A stretch of 60,305 nucleotides of DNA, taken from assembly GCF_029871245.1 (NCBI RefSeq), contig NZ_SSON01000028.1, positions 1-60,305 of the forward strand, in the 5' to 3' direction. Made by a program: the position numbers and the translations under genes. The notes beneath the pieces were generated by a model that saw only the letters and a list, made by a program, of their open reading frames with translations, made no database searches and had not been told where the DNA came from. The stretch comes from Pseudomonas sp. BN102. Lineage in GTDB: Bacteria; Pseudomonadota; Gammaproteobacteria; Pseudomonadales; Pseudomonadaceae. Below are positions 48,723-57,882 of the stretch, piece after piece. Within the stretch, counting starts at the first letter, position 1. The number at the start of each line of letters is the position of its first letter.

Positions 48723-51700
48723 CTACCGCCCCGGCGCCCGCCCCAGCTGCTGACGCATGCGTTTTACCTCGCAATGCAGGTCGCGCTGCTGGAAGGCATC
48801 ACGCAGCTGATTGCGCAGGTCGTCCGGATCCCAGGGGCGGGTGACGAAGCGGTAGATCACTCCCTCGTTCACCGCCTTGAGGATGCTGCCCACCTCGGTG
48901 GCGCCGCAGAGGGCCATGCGGATGGCTTCCGGGTAGATCACCTTGATCCGCCGCAGGAATTCAACACCGTCCATGTCGGTCAGGCTGAGGCCGGTCAGAA
49001 CCACGTCCACCCGTTGCGTGGCCATCAGGTTGAGCGCCGCATCGCTGGAATCGGCGATCAGCATCCGGTAACTCTCCAGGCGCAATGTCCGCCGCAGCGC
49101 GTCGAAGGTGTCGGGGTCGCCATCGACCACCAGCAGGAAACGCTCGTCTCCGTCGAGGATGTTGGCCGGCAAGGTCAGCGCCGAGCCTTCCTGGAGGAAC
49201 TGCAGGCAGGCCTGGGGCGGCAATGGTGGCGAGTAGTAGTAGCCCTGCAGCTCGTCGCAGCCGGCGGCACGCAGGAAGCCCAACTGCCCTACGTTCTCCA
49301 CGCCTTCGGCGATGACCCGGATGCCGAGGTTGTGGCCGATGGTGATCATCGAGCGCACCAGGGAGGCGCTATCGGGTTCGGTGATCACATCGGTGATGAA
49401 GCTGCGGTCGATCTTCAGCTGGCTGAAGGGGAAGCGCTTGAGGTAGCCGATCGACGAATAGCCGGTGCCGAAGTCGTCGATGGAGAAGCGGATGCCCTCT
49501 GCCTTGAGGACGCGCATTTTCACCAGGGCATCGTCGGCATTGGTCATCAGGATGTTTTCGGTCAGCTCGATCTTGACCCAGTGCGGCGGGATGCCATGGA
49601 CCTTCAGCAGACCCAGCACGCGCTCGATGAAGTCGGTCTCGGTGAAGCTGATGGCGGAGAAGTTCACCGCCACCCTGAGGCCCTGGTTGAACACCTCGCG
49701 CCAGATGTTGAGCTGGCGGCAAACCATCTCGAACACATAGAAGTCGATGGAGACGATCCAGCCGGTTTCCTCGGCCAGGGGAATGAACTCATCCGGGCTG
49801 ACCATCTTGCCGCTGCGGTTCCAGCGCACCAGCGCCTCGAAGCCGCACAGGCGCCCGCTCTGCAGGTCCAGCTGCGGCTGGTAGACCACCATGAACTCCT
49901 GGTTCTGCAGGCCCAGGCGGGTTTCCCGCTCCATGGACAGGCGCTTCTGCACCTGGTCGTTCATCTCCGACATGAAGGCGCAGATACGGTTTCGCCCCTG
50001 GTGCTTGGCCTGGTACATGGCGGTGTCGGCATTGCGCAGCAGAGTGATGGCGTCGCGTCCGTCGCTGGGGTAGCAGCAGAAGCCGATGCTGCAGCTCACC
50101 GCCACTTCCTGCTCGTCCAGCATCACCGGCAGGGCGATGCTCTGCTTGAGGCGTTCCAGCCAGGCCACCTGCTCGCCCAACTGGTCGGTTTCCATCAGCA
50201 GCACGATGAATTCGTCGCCCCCCAGGCGCGCCACGGTGTCGATCTCGCGCACCCGCGACCGCAGGCGATTGGCGACCTGGATCAGCAACTGGTCGCCGGC
50301 GTTGTGGCCGAGGCTGTCGTTGACCACCTTGAAGCGGTCGATGTCCATGAAGGCCAGGGTGAAGCGGCTGTGGTTGCGCGCGGCCAAGGCAATGGCCTGG
50401 CTGATGCGGTCGCTGAGCAGGTTGCGGTTGGGCAGGCCGGTGAGGCTGTCGTGGTTGGCCTGGTGCTCCAGTTCCTCCTGGTAGCGCTTGGCTTCGGTGA
50501 TGTCGTGGAGTATGCCGACGAAGTGGCTGACCTTGCCGCGGTCGTTCACCACCGGCGACACCTTGAGGTCGTTCCAGAATTCCGAGCCGTCCTTGCGGAA
50601 GTTGCGCAGCAGCGCCCCGCCCTCCTCCTGGGCCGTCAGAAGCCGGCGGATGTTGCCCAGGTTCGGCTGATCGCGTTCCTCGCCCTGGAGAAAGCGGCAG
50701 TTGCGCCCCAGCACTTCCTCGGCCGAGTAGCCGGTGATGCGTTCGAAAGCCGGGTTGACGTAGACGATCGGCTGGTCGGGCTGCTCGTTGTCGGTGATCA
50801 CCACCGCGTTGACGCTGGCTTCCACCGCCCGCGTGCGGGTACGCATCTCGAGGTCGCGGCGCCGCTGTTCGGTGATGTCCTGGAACACCACGATGGCGCC
50901 CTGGATCACCTCGTTATTGTCGAAGAAGGGTACCGCCGAGTTGAGGATGGTCTTGTGCCCGTCCTTGAAGGTCTGGATGTCGATGACTTCGTTGCGCGAT
51001 ACCTGCCCCTGCCGCACCGCGCGCATCACTGACCAGTCGCTCGCCGTCACCGGCTCGCCGCTGTCGGCCCACCAGCCGCGGTACTGGCTGTAGCCTTCCG
51101 CAGCGCTGGGATGCGGCCCGCCCCAGATCAGGCTGCTCTCCGGATTGCTCATGATCAGCCGGCCCTGCCGGTCGGTCACCAGGACGCCCACCGGCAGGCT
51201 GTCGAGCACGTTGCGCAGCAGCGCTTCGCTCTGCGCCAGGGCCTCGGTACGCTGCTCCACCAGCTGTTCCATGCTCTCGAACAGGCGCACCCGGCCCAGG
51301 GCCATGGCCAGCTGCCGGCCAATGGAGGCCAGGGCGTTGAGGGCTTCCTCGGGCCAGGCCTGGGCATCGCGCTGCACCACGTTGAGCATGCCGATGATCT
51401 CGCCGCCCAGGAGCAGCGGGATGCTCGCGTGTACCGGCTTGCCTGGCAGGCTGGCCAGCGCCGGGCAGCCCTGGATATTGCAGGGCGCGCTCAGGCCGTC
51501 GCTGACCCAGGCGTGCCGGCACGGGCAATCGCGAACGCACCTGATGAGGGCGTCCAGGCCATAGTCGCGGCCGCGCGCACGGGAGCCGGCCAGGCGCACC
51601 GAGCTTTCCGGATCCCGCGAGTCGGCCATCAGCAGCCAGGCGCCGCCAGCGTCGGGAAATTCGAGGATGCGCCGCAGCGCCGCGTCTATCACGTTCTGCT

Positions 51701-52307
51701 CGTTGCGGGCGTCGGTCAGGCCGCTGGTGAAGTGGAACAGGCAGTTGAGCAGCGAGTTGCTGCGGGCCAGTTCATCGTGCTTGACCTGCAGCTCGTGGTT
51801 CAGCCGCACGCCCTGCTCATAAGTGGAGATCAGCAGGTCGAGGATCTGCTGGCGGCCGGCGGTGATGAAATGCCGTTCGCCCTCCAGCACCACCTCCACG
51901 CCCATCTGCACCCGTTCGTGGGTGCGCAGTTCCAGGTTCACCAGGAAGTAGCGGATGCGCGACATCAGGTACTTCTCGTCGAACGGCTTGACGATGAAGT
52001 TGTCGGCGCCCGAGGCGAGCCCATGCACCACGTCGCGGGCATCGGCCAGGGAGGTGACCAGGATCACCGGGATGCTCTGAGTCTGGGCCGAGCCCTTGAC
52101 CTGCCGGCACAGCTCATAGCCGTCCATTTCCGGCATCACGATATCGCTGATGACGATTGTCGGTCGCCGTTCGGCAATCATCCCCAGCGCCTCGACGCCG
52201 TTGCGGGCGACACGCACCCGGCAGCCGACCGCTTCGAGCATGTACTGCAGCTCGGTGGCCTGGGTCGGGCTGTCCTCCACTACGAGGATTTCAGCATCCG
52301 TGTACAT
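48723..52307 (-). CDS. Chemosensory output: REC-GAF-PAS-LOV-GGDEF-EAL-REC c-di-GMP enzyme
   Basis: A 1194-aa protein. The start at 52307 has GGGAGAG upstream; an ATG at 52325 overlapping the cheB stop is an alternative. REC1 has phosphoacceptor Asp55 (VISDIVMPEMDG) and Lys107. GAF (about 185-345) carries five Cys between 257 and 281. PAS spans about 360-480. The next PAS (about 500-605) has the LOV motif GRNCRFLQG with Cys537, Asn569 and Asn579, but Leu600 where LOV domains have Gln. GGDEF is intact (696-700, RxxD at 687-690), EAL is intact (824-826, DDFGTGYSS). REC2 (about 1055-1175) has Gly1106 instead of Asp. It probably both makes and breaks c-di-GMP, controlled by phosphorylation from the CheA at 53421. 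Confidence 0.92.
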   Translation of the reverse strand: MYTDAEILVVEDSPTQATELQYMLEAVGCRVRVARNGVEALGMIAERRPTIVISDIVMPEMDGYELCRQVKGSAQTQSIPVILVTSLADARDVVHGLASGADNFIVKPFDEKYLMSRIRYFLVNLELRTHERVQMGVEVVLEGERHFITAGRQQILDLLISTYEQGVRLNHELQVKHDELARSNSLLNCLFHFTSGLTDARNEQNVIDAALRRILEFPDAGGAWLLMADSRDPESSVRLAGSRARGRDYGLDALIRCVRDCPCRHAWVSDGLSAPCNIQGCPALASLPGKPVHASIPLLLGGEIIGMLNVVQRDAQAWPEEALNALASIGRQLAMALGRVRLFESMEQLVEQRTEALAQSEALLRNVLDSLPVGVLVTDRQGRLIMSNPESSLIWGGPHPSAAEGYSQYRGWWADSGEPVTASDWSVMRAVRQGQVSRNEVIDIQTFKDGHKTILNSAVPFFDNNEVIQGAIVVFQDITEQRRRDLEMRTRTRAVEASVNAVVITDNEQPDQPIVYVNPAFERITGYSAEEVLGRNCRFLQGEERDQPNLGNIRRLLTAQEEGGALLRNFRKDGSEFWNDLKVSPVVNDRGKVSHFVGILHDITEAKRYQEELEHQANHDSLTGLPNRNLLSDRISQAIALAARNHSRFTLAFMDIDRFKVVNDSLGHNAGDQLLIQVANRLRSRVREIDTVARLGGDEFIVLLMETDQLGEQVAWLERLKQSIALPVMLDEQEVAVSCSIGFCCYPSDGRDAITLLRNADTAMYQAKHQGRNRICAFMSEMNDQVQKRLSMERETRLGLQNQEFMVVYQPQLDLQSGRLCGFEALVRWNRSGKMVSPDEFIPLAEETGWIVSIDFYVFEMVCRQLNIWREVFNQGLRVAVNFSAISFTETDFIERVLGLLKVHGIPPHWVKIELTENILMTNADDALVKMRVLKAEGIRFSIDDFGTGYSSIGYLKRFPFSQLKIDRSFITDVITEPDSASLVRSMITIGHNLGIRVIAEGVENVGQLGFLRAAGCDELQGYYYSPPLPPQACLQFLQEGSALTLPANILDGDERFLLVVDGDPDTFDALRRTLRLESYRMLIADSSDAALNLMATQRVDVVLTGLSLTDMDGVEFLRRIKVIYPEAIRMALCGATEVGSILKAVNEGVIYRFVTRPWDPDDLRNQLRDAFQQRDLHCEVKRMRQQLGRAPGR

Positions 52308-52321
52308 GGTGTCTCTCCCAT

Positions 52322-53377
52322 TCATGCATCTTTTGCGGCCAGGCGTTCGGCAATCAGGTTGAGCAAGGCGGCCATGCCGTCCGGCGTCAACACCTGTCGG
52401 ACGGCGTCCAGGCCAATGGCGGCCTGGGGCATGGAATCGATCATGGCGCTGGAAGGCTCCTGCGCCAGCGTCAGCGCACCGCTGCGGCGCAACATTGCCA
52501 ATCCCTCCGCGCCATCGCGGCCCATGCCCGAGAGCTGGATGCCAATGGCCCGCTCGCGGAAATGCTGTGCTGCGGAGCGGAACATGTAGTTGGCCGAGGG
52601 CCGCACCAGTTCCTCTGGCGGGCCACCGTCCAGGGCGACCCGACGTTTGCCGGCGAAGCCCAGGTGATAGCCATCCGGCGCGAGGTAGAGGCACCCCGGC
52701 GCCAGCTCCCGGCCGTCCTCGGCAATCAGCACCGGCAGATGGGTGAGCGTCGCCAGCCAGTCGCGAAAGCTCGGCAGGAAGCCCGTGGCTATGTGCTGCA
52801 CCAGCACCAGCGGCCAGGGCTGCGGCCGCTGCAGGCGCTCCAGCAGGCTCTTGAGCGCCGCCGGTCCGCCCGCCGAGGCGGCGATGGCCACCAGCTGCGG
52901 CGGCGCCTGCACGCATTGCGCCACCAGCTCGGCGAGCGTCTGCTGGCGCGCGGGCTCGCCATTGGCCTTGCGCGGGCGCCGCACTATCTTCACCTGGGAC
53001 ATGCTGCGCACGGTACGCAACAGCTCACCGACCCGCTCGTTGAAATCCTCGGAGTCCGGGCCGCCGGGCTTGTCCAGCACCGCCAGGGCGCCGGCCTCGA
53101 GGGCGCGCATGGCGGTGGCCGAGGCATAGGCGTTGGCGCTGGCGGTGAGCACCACCACCGGTAGCGGGTAGCGCTCGAGGATGTGCTCGGTGGTTTCGTA
53201 GCCATCCATGCCGGGCATGTGCACATCCATGGTGATGATGTCGGGGGTGAAGCGCAGCAGCAGCTTGAGCGCTTCCTCCCCGGTGCCCGCTTCTTTGACC
53301 AGGAATCCCTCACCCTCGAAAATCGCACGCAGCAGCAGGCGGGCAACCGGCGAATCATCCACTATCAGTACGCGCAT
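52322..53377 (-). CDS. Chemosensory methylesterase CheB (WspF-like)
   Basis: A 351-aa protein that removes methyl groups from the receptor for adaptation. The receiver domain (1-125) has DDSPVAR and Asp in ITMDVHMPGMDG. The methylesterase domain (about 160-345) has the catalytic Ser in AIAASAGGPA, His in VQHIATGF and Asp in GMGRDGAEGL. In Wsp systems loss of this protein locks the pathway on; here the same role is inferred. It lies 43 bases after cheA and just before the c-di-GMP enzyme, in the WspE-F-R order. Confidence 0.93.
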   Translation of the reverse strand: MRVLIVDDSPVARLLLRAIFEGEGFLVKEAGTGEEALKLLLRFTPDIITMDVHMPGMDGYETTEHILERYPLPVVVLTASANAYASATAMRALEAGALAVLDKPGGPDSEDFNERVGELLRTVRSMSQVKIVRRPRKANGEPARQQTLAELVAQCVQAPPQLVAIAASAGGPAALKSLLERLQRPQPWPLVLVQHIATGFLPSFRDWLATLTHLPVLIAEDGRELAPGCLYLAPDGYHLGFAGKRRVALDGGPPEELVRPSANYMFRSAAQHFRERAIGIQLSGMGRDGAEGLAMLRRSGALTLAQEPSSAMIDSMPQAAIGLDAVRQVLTPDGMAALLNLIAERLAAKDA

Positions 53378-53420
53378 GGCCTGCCTCTCCTTGGCGCCGA
53401 TCCCCTGATCGACGCTCCCC

Positions 53421-55622
53421 TCAGATCAACCGGCGGATGGCGTCCAGCAGGCTGTCCTGCTCGAAGCCACTCTTCACCAGGTAAGCATTGGCGCCGGCCT
53501 CCAGGCCACGGGCGCGGTCCTCGGCCGAGTGCAGCGCCGTCACCAGCACCACCGGCAACCCGGCCATCTCGCGGTCGGCGCGAATCCGGCGGGTCAACGT
53601 GAAACCGTCCAGCCTGGGCATTTCCACATCCGACACCAGCAGGTCGAACTGCCCTTGTTTCAGTGCATTCCAGGCCTCCAGGCCATCGTTGGCGGTGGTC
53701 ACCTGGTAACCCGCGCCTTCAAGGATCGCCTTCAGCAGACCGCGCGAGGTAAACGAGTCCTCGGCTATCAGCAGGCGCTGGCGCGCGCTGCCGGGGCGCG
53801 CCTGGTCTTGCTGGGCGAAGCTCGAACCCTGGGTTTCCAGGGCGCTGCGATAGAGGTCCCCCGGGTGCAGGATGGGCACCAGCTGGCCGTCCCCCAGCAC
53901 GGTGGCGCCCAGCAGGTTGCGCACCCGTACCAACTGCCGGCCAAGGCCCTTGACGATGATCTCCTGGTCCCCCAGCAACTCCTCCACCAGCAGCACGAAG
54001 CGCTCGCCACGCACCTTCAACAGCAACAGGGTGAGGTCGCCCTCGCCCGGCTCCAGGTGGCCGAGGCCGAGCACTTCGGCCAGGGTCCAGAGCGGCAGCA
54101 CTTCGCCGTCCACGGTCACCGAAGGCCGGTTCTCCAGGGTCTTCATGGCGTCCAGCGGCAGCCGCAGGCAACGCTCCACCGCCAGTGCCGGAACCGCGAA
54201 GACCCGCTCGGCATCGCGCACTATCACGGCGCGAAAGGTAGACAGACTGAGCGGCAGGTGCAGGTGGAAGCAGGTGCCCTTGCCGGCACGGGACTCCACC
54301 TCGATGCGCCCGCCCAGCCGCTCCACCGTCTCCTGCACTATGGCCATGCCCAGGCCGCGCCCGGAGAGGTCGGTGATGATCTGGCTGGTGGACAGCCCCG
54401 AAGCGAAGATCAGCTTGCCGGCCTCGGGGTCCGCCAGGGTCTGGGCCTGTTCCGGGCCGAGCAGGCCGCTGGACACCGCCCTGGCCTTGAGCCGCTCCAG
54501 GTCGATGCCGCCGCCGTCGTCGCTGACCCGCAGCTCGAAGCGGTCCGCCGACTCCTGGATCAGCTCCAGATCCAGGCGGCCCGTCGGCTCCTTGCCGATG
54601 CGGCTGCGCACCTCGGGCTTCTCCAGGCCATGGTCGATGGCATTGCGCAGCAAGTGGGTGAGCACAATGCGCAGCTCGTCGAGGATGCGCTTGTCCACCT
54701 GCAGGCTCGCACCCTTCACCTCCAGGTCGACACGCTTTCCGGCCTGGCTGGCGAGATCCTGGACCATGGCCGGCAAGCCCTCCACCAGGGCGCTGCCGGA
54801 GAGCAGCAGGACTCGCTGTAGTTCGTCGTTGAGGCTGCCGGAGAGTTGCTCCAGGCCCTGCGCCAGGTGGTTACCGGCCCTCGCCAGGCGACTGGCGTTG
54901 AAGTGCAGGCGGTCCAGCTGCAGCAGGCTCCAGTCCAGGTAGTCGAGCACACCTTTGAGGGCATCCGACGTGCCCGGCGGCAGCTCGTCCAGGCCCTCGC
55001 GCAACTGGCGCAGCACCCCGCCGCTGAGCAGGCGCTTGGTGCGCTGCGGCTCGAAGGCGGCCATATGGGCCTGCAGGCTCCGCGCATGGGCCTGGGCCTC
55101 CAACTTGTGCTGGAGCAGTGCCTCGCTCTGGAACAGCAGGGCGTCCAGGCGCTGGGCCGATACCCGCACGGTCGCCGGGTCCGCCGGGAGCGACTCCACG
55201 GCCGGAGGCAGTTCCCCCGGCAGTTCGATCGCATCGCCATCTGCGGCGGCTTCCAGGTTCTCGATCAAGCGCTGCTGGTCATGCTCATCCAGGGCTTGGC
55301 CACCATGCAGCCGTTGCACGGCCTTGAGAGTATGGCGGCACAGCTCCACCCGCTCCGGCGTCAGGCTCAGGCGGCCGTGGCGTACCGCCGCCAACAGGCT
55401 TTCCCAGGCATGGCAGAGCTGCTCGATGGCCGCTAGCCCGGCCGCGCGCGCGGCGCCTTTGAGGCTGTGCACCTCGCGAAACAACGACTCGATGGAATCC
55501 ACCGAAGCCGTAGCCTCGCGCCAGTTGGCCAGACCATCGGCCAGTACGCCGAGGCGCTCTTCCGCCTCGCTGCGGAAACTGGCCAGCAGGCGCTGTCTGA
55601 GGGCTTCCCGATCCAGGCTCAT
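53421..55622 (-). CDS. Hybrid CheA histidine kinase with receiver (WspE-like)
   Basis: A 733-aa kinase. Hpt domain with phospho-His52 (VHSLKGAARAAG), a long helical linker and dimerisation region, HATPase (LLRNAIDHGLEKP, VSDDGGGID, GRGLGMAIV), a CheW-like domain (about 470-600), and a C-terminal receiver (LLIAEDSFTS, Asp in LLVSDVEMPRLDG). A single Hpt domain and one fused receiver are as in WspE of about 755 aa, which phosphorylates the receiver of its output protein. It starts 7 bases after the MCP gene. Confidence 0.94.
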   Translation of the reverse strand: MSLDREALRQRLLASFRSEAEERLGVLADGLANWREATASVDSIESLFREVHSLKGAARAAGLAAIEQLCHAWESLLAAVRHGRLSLTPERVELCRHTLKAVQRLHGGQALDEHDQQRLIENLEAAADGDAIELPGELPPAVESLPADPATVRVSAQRLDALLFQSEALLQHKLEAQAHARSLQAHMAAFEPQRTKRLLSGGVLRQLREGLDELPPGTSDALKGVLDYLDWSLLQLDRLHFNASRLARAGNHLAQGLEQLSGSLNDELQRVLLLSGSALVEGLPAMVQDLASQAGKRVDLEVKGASLQVDKRILDELRIVLTHLLRNAIDHGLEKPEVRSRIGKEPTGRLDLELIQESADRFELRVSDDGGGIDLERLKARAVSSGLLGPEQAQTLADPEAGKLIFASGLSTSQIITDLSGRGLGMAIVQETVERLGGRIEVESRAGKGTCFHLHLPLSLSTFRAVIVRDAERVFAVPALAVERCLRLPLDAMKTLENRPSVTVDGEVLPLWTLAEVLGLGHLEPGEGDLTLLLLKVRGERFVLLVEELLGDQEIIVKGLGRQLVRVRNLLGATVLGDGQLVPILHPGDLYRSALETQGSSFAQQDQARPGSARQRLLIAEDSFTSRGLLKAILEGAGYQVTTANDGLEAWNALKQGQFDLLVSDVEMPRLDGFTLTRRIRADREMAGLPVVLVTALHSAEDRARGLEAGANAYLVKSGFEQDSLLDAIRRLI

Positions 55623-55629
55623 GGCAATC

Positions 55630-57261
55630 TCACAACTTGAACTGGGCTGCCAGTCCCTTGAGTTTCAGACCCAGCTGGTGCAAGTTGCGCGCCGCCAGGT
55701 CGACCTGCCGGGTCCCGCCGACGTTGTCCTGGCTGGCCTGGCGGATGTTCTCCATCGCCGTGCCGATCTGGTCCATGCCGATCATCTGCTGCTGGCTGGT
55801 GACGGCGATCTGCAGGGCCATCTCGCTGGATTCCTCGACGCTGCTGCTGAGGGTGCGGATCGCTTCGCCGCTGACCTGCGCCCGTTCATAACCACTTTCC
55901 ACCGACTTGCTGCCCTCTTCGGCCTGCAGCACCGCCTTGGTCATGGCCTTCTGGATGTCACCGAGGATGCCGCGCACCTGGGCCGTGGCCTGCTTGGACT
56001 GCTCGGCCAGGGTCTTCACCTCCTGCGCCACCACGGAGAAGCCCTTGCCGGCCTCACCGGCCTTCACCGCTTCGATCGAGGCGTTGACCCCGAGCAGGTT
56101 GGATTGCTCGGCCAGGTCGTTCACCGAGGCGACGATTTCGCCGATGGTCTGACTTTGTTCGCCGAGGCGCATCACGCTCTCGGCCACCGCCTGCATCTGC
56201 GCGCGGATCTGGCTCATGCCCTTGAGGGTTTCCTCCACCGACTGGCGCCCGGCCTGGGCGACCTGGCGGGTGCGCTCGGCGCTTGCGGTGACCGCCTGGG
56301 ACTTGTTGCCGGAGAGCACGGCGGTCTGCTTCACCTCTTCCACCGTGGTGGCGATCTCGCTGATGGCGGTGGCGGTTTCCTGGGTACCCGAGGCGACCTG
56401 GGTGGTGACCGCGAGGATCTCTTCGCTGGCGGTGGCCAGCACCGAGATGCCCTCGTTCAACTCCTGTACCAGCTCGCGCAGGTAGCGGCTCATGTTGACG
56501 AAGGCCAGGGCCAGGCGGCCCACCTCGTCCTGGCGGGTGGTGTTGGGAATCTCCCGGGGGATTTCGCCACGGCCGATCTGCTCGGCCCAGCCGGTCAGGC
56601 GCGCCAGGGGCTGGGCGATATGGCGGCTGAGCAGCCAGGCCAACAGCCCGGTGACCAGCACCAGGACCAGGCTGTAGTAGAAGGTCCGCTCTCGCAGGGC
56701 CTCCAGCATGAGAGCCGACTGTTCCATGCCGGCGGTAATGCGCTTGTCGGTGATGGTCACCAGCTCCTGGCCGAGGTCGTAGATCTTCTCCACCCGCTGG
56801 CGCTGCGGTCCACCGATCAGGTTGCGCGCCTCCTCCTGGCGGCCGCTGGCGATCAGCGGCAGCACCTCCTCGTCGCGAACGCGCAGGTAGTCGGCGCGCA
56901 GGGCCTTCATCCGGTCCAGCAGCTCCACGGTCTGCTGGTCATCCACCACCGCCTCACGCAGGCGGTCCAGCAGCTTGTCGTTGGCCTCCGTATTGCGCTG
57001 CAGGTTGTCGTCGCGGCCCTGGATCGAGCCGTCGTTCAGTGCCTGCAGCAGCTCCACCCGTTGCAGTGTGAGGTTGAGCAGCAGCTCCTTCACGTCGGAG
57101 ATCCGCACGTAACGCCGTTTGAACTGCGCCGCCTCCTGCGCCTGCAGACTGGAGAAGCTTTCCAGCGTGTTGAACAGCAGGAAACCGAACGCCAGGATCA
57201 GGGCCGCGAAGGCCAGCATCAGCTTGTTGCCGATCCGCAGGTTCATGAGATTGCCCAGCAT
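55630..57261 (-). CDS. Methyl-accepting chemosensory receptor with a divergent signalling tip
   Basis: A 543-aa receptor. Helix 1 is residues about 13-33, the periplasmic four-helix-bundle-like sensor 34-194, helix 2 195-215, HAMP 213-265, and the long cytoplasmic coiled-coil hairpin follows. The tip (about 383-404) reads AEQSNLLGVNASIEAVKAGE where most receptors have QTNLLALNAAIEAARAGE. It has no C-terminal CheR-tethering pentapeptide. AAGGAG precedes the ATG. Like WspA it is encoded inside its own pathway operon, but after both cheW genes and cheR; the signal (surface contact, small molecule) is unknown. Confidence 0.93.
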   Translation of the reverse strand: MLGNLMNLRIGNKLMLAFAALILAFGFLLFNTLESFSSLQAQEAAQFKRRYVRISDVKELLLNLTLQRVELLQALNDGSIQGRDDNLQRNTEANDKLLDRLREAVVDDQQTVELLDRMKALRADYLRVRDEEVLPLIASGRQEEARNLIGGPQRQRVEKIYDLGQELVTITDKRITAGMEQSALMLEALRERTFYYSLVLVLVTGLLAWLLSRHIAQPLARLTGWAEQIGRGEIPREIPNTTRQDEVGRLALAFVNMSRYLRELVQELNEGISVLATASEEILAVTTQVASGTQETATAISEIATTVEEVKQTAVLSGNKSQAVTASAERTRQVAQAGRQSVEETLKGMSQIRAQMQAVAESVMRLGEQSQTIGEIVASVNDLAEQSNLLGVNASIEAVKAGEAGKGFSVVAQEVKTLAEQSKQATAQVRGILGDIQKAMTKAVLQAEEGSKSVESGYERAQVSGEAIRTLSSSVEESSEMALQIAVTSQQQMIGMDQIGTAMENIRQASQDNVGGTRQVDLAARNLHQLGLKLKGLAAQFKL

Positions 57262-57279
57262 GGTTCTTTCTCCTTGTGC

Positions 57280-57882
57280 CTAATCGGCTGCATCGATGCG
57301 CAGGCTGGAGTCCCCCAGCAGGCGCGCACCGTCCAACACCGTCCATTGATCCGGGGTGACCCCCAGCAAATAGTTCGCCCTGATCCCTGTCAGGTTTGCC
57401 AGGCCGCTCTGCAGGCTGTCGCGCTGGATGCGCGTGATGCCTTGCACCCGATCGATCAGCAGGCCGAACTCCATCTCCCGCCCGCGCAATACCGCCAGGA
57501 AGTTCTTGTCGGAAATGCCCTCCATGGGCAGCTCGAAAAACACCCGCAGATCCAGCACCGAGACAATGTGCCCGCGCACGTTGACTATCCCCAGGACGAA
57601 GGGCGGCGTACCCGGCAGCGGGGTGAACTGCGGCAGCGGCAGGACCGCCGAGACATGCTGCGCCTCCACCGCGTAGACCTCCTGGCCGAGATTGAAGCAG
57701 AGCACCTCCAGCCAGGCGTCCGGCTGTTCCTGCGCGGTACTGCGCGCCCATTCGCGGCTACGCGCGGCCAGCCGCTCCTCGCGGGCCTCGGGGCTGATGG
57801 CGAAGCCGCTGTCGATGCGCCGCTCGAACTCCGCCAGGCGTTCGTGGATTTGGGCCCAATCACCTTCCCGGGTCTCGCCCAT
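57280..57882 (-). CDS. CheW coupling protein 2 (WspD-like)
   Basis: A 200-aa coupling protein with a 55-residue helical N-terminal extension (RLAEFERRIDSGFAISPEAREERLAARSREWA region) followed by the CheW fold (LCFNLGQEVYAVEAQHVSAV, VLGIVNVRGHIVSVLDLR). The extended N-terminus matches WspD. The start shares a TGATG overlap with the CheR stop, so it is translationally coupled. It should link the receptor to the CheA kinase. Confidence 0.93.
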   Translation of the reverse strand: MGETREGDWAQIHERLAEFERRIDSGFAISPEAREERLAARSREWARSTAQEQPDAWLEVLCFNLGQEVYAVEAQHVSAVLPLPQFTPLPGTPPFVLGIVNVRGHIVSVLDLRVFFELPMEGISDKNFLAVLRGREMEFGLLIDRVQGITRIQRDSLQSGLANLTGIRANYLLGVTPDQWTVLDGARLLGDSSLRIDAAD

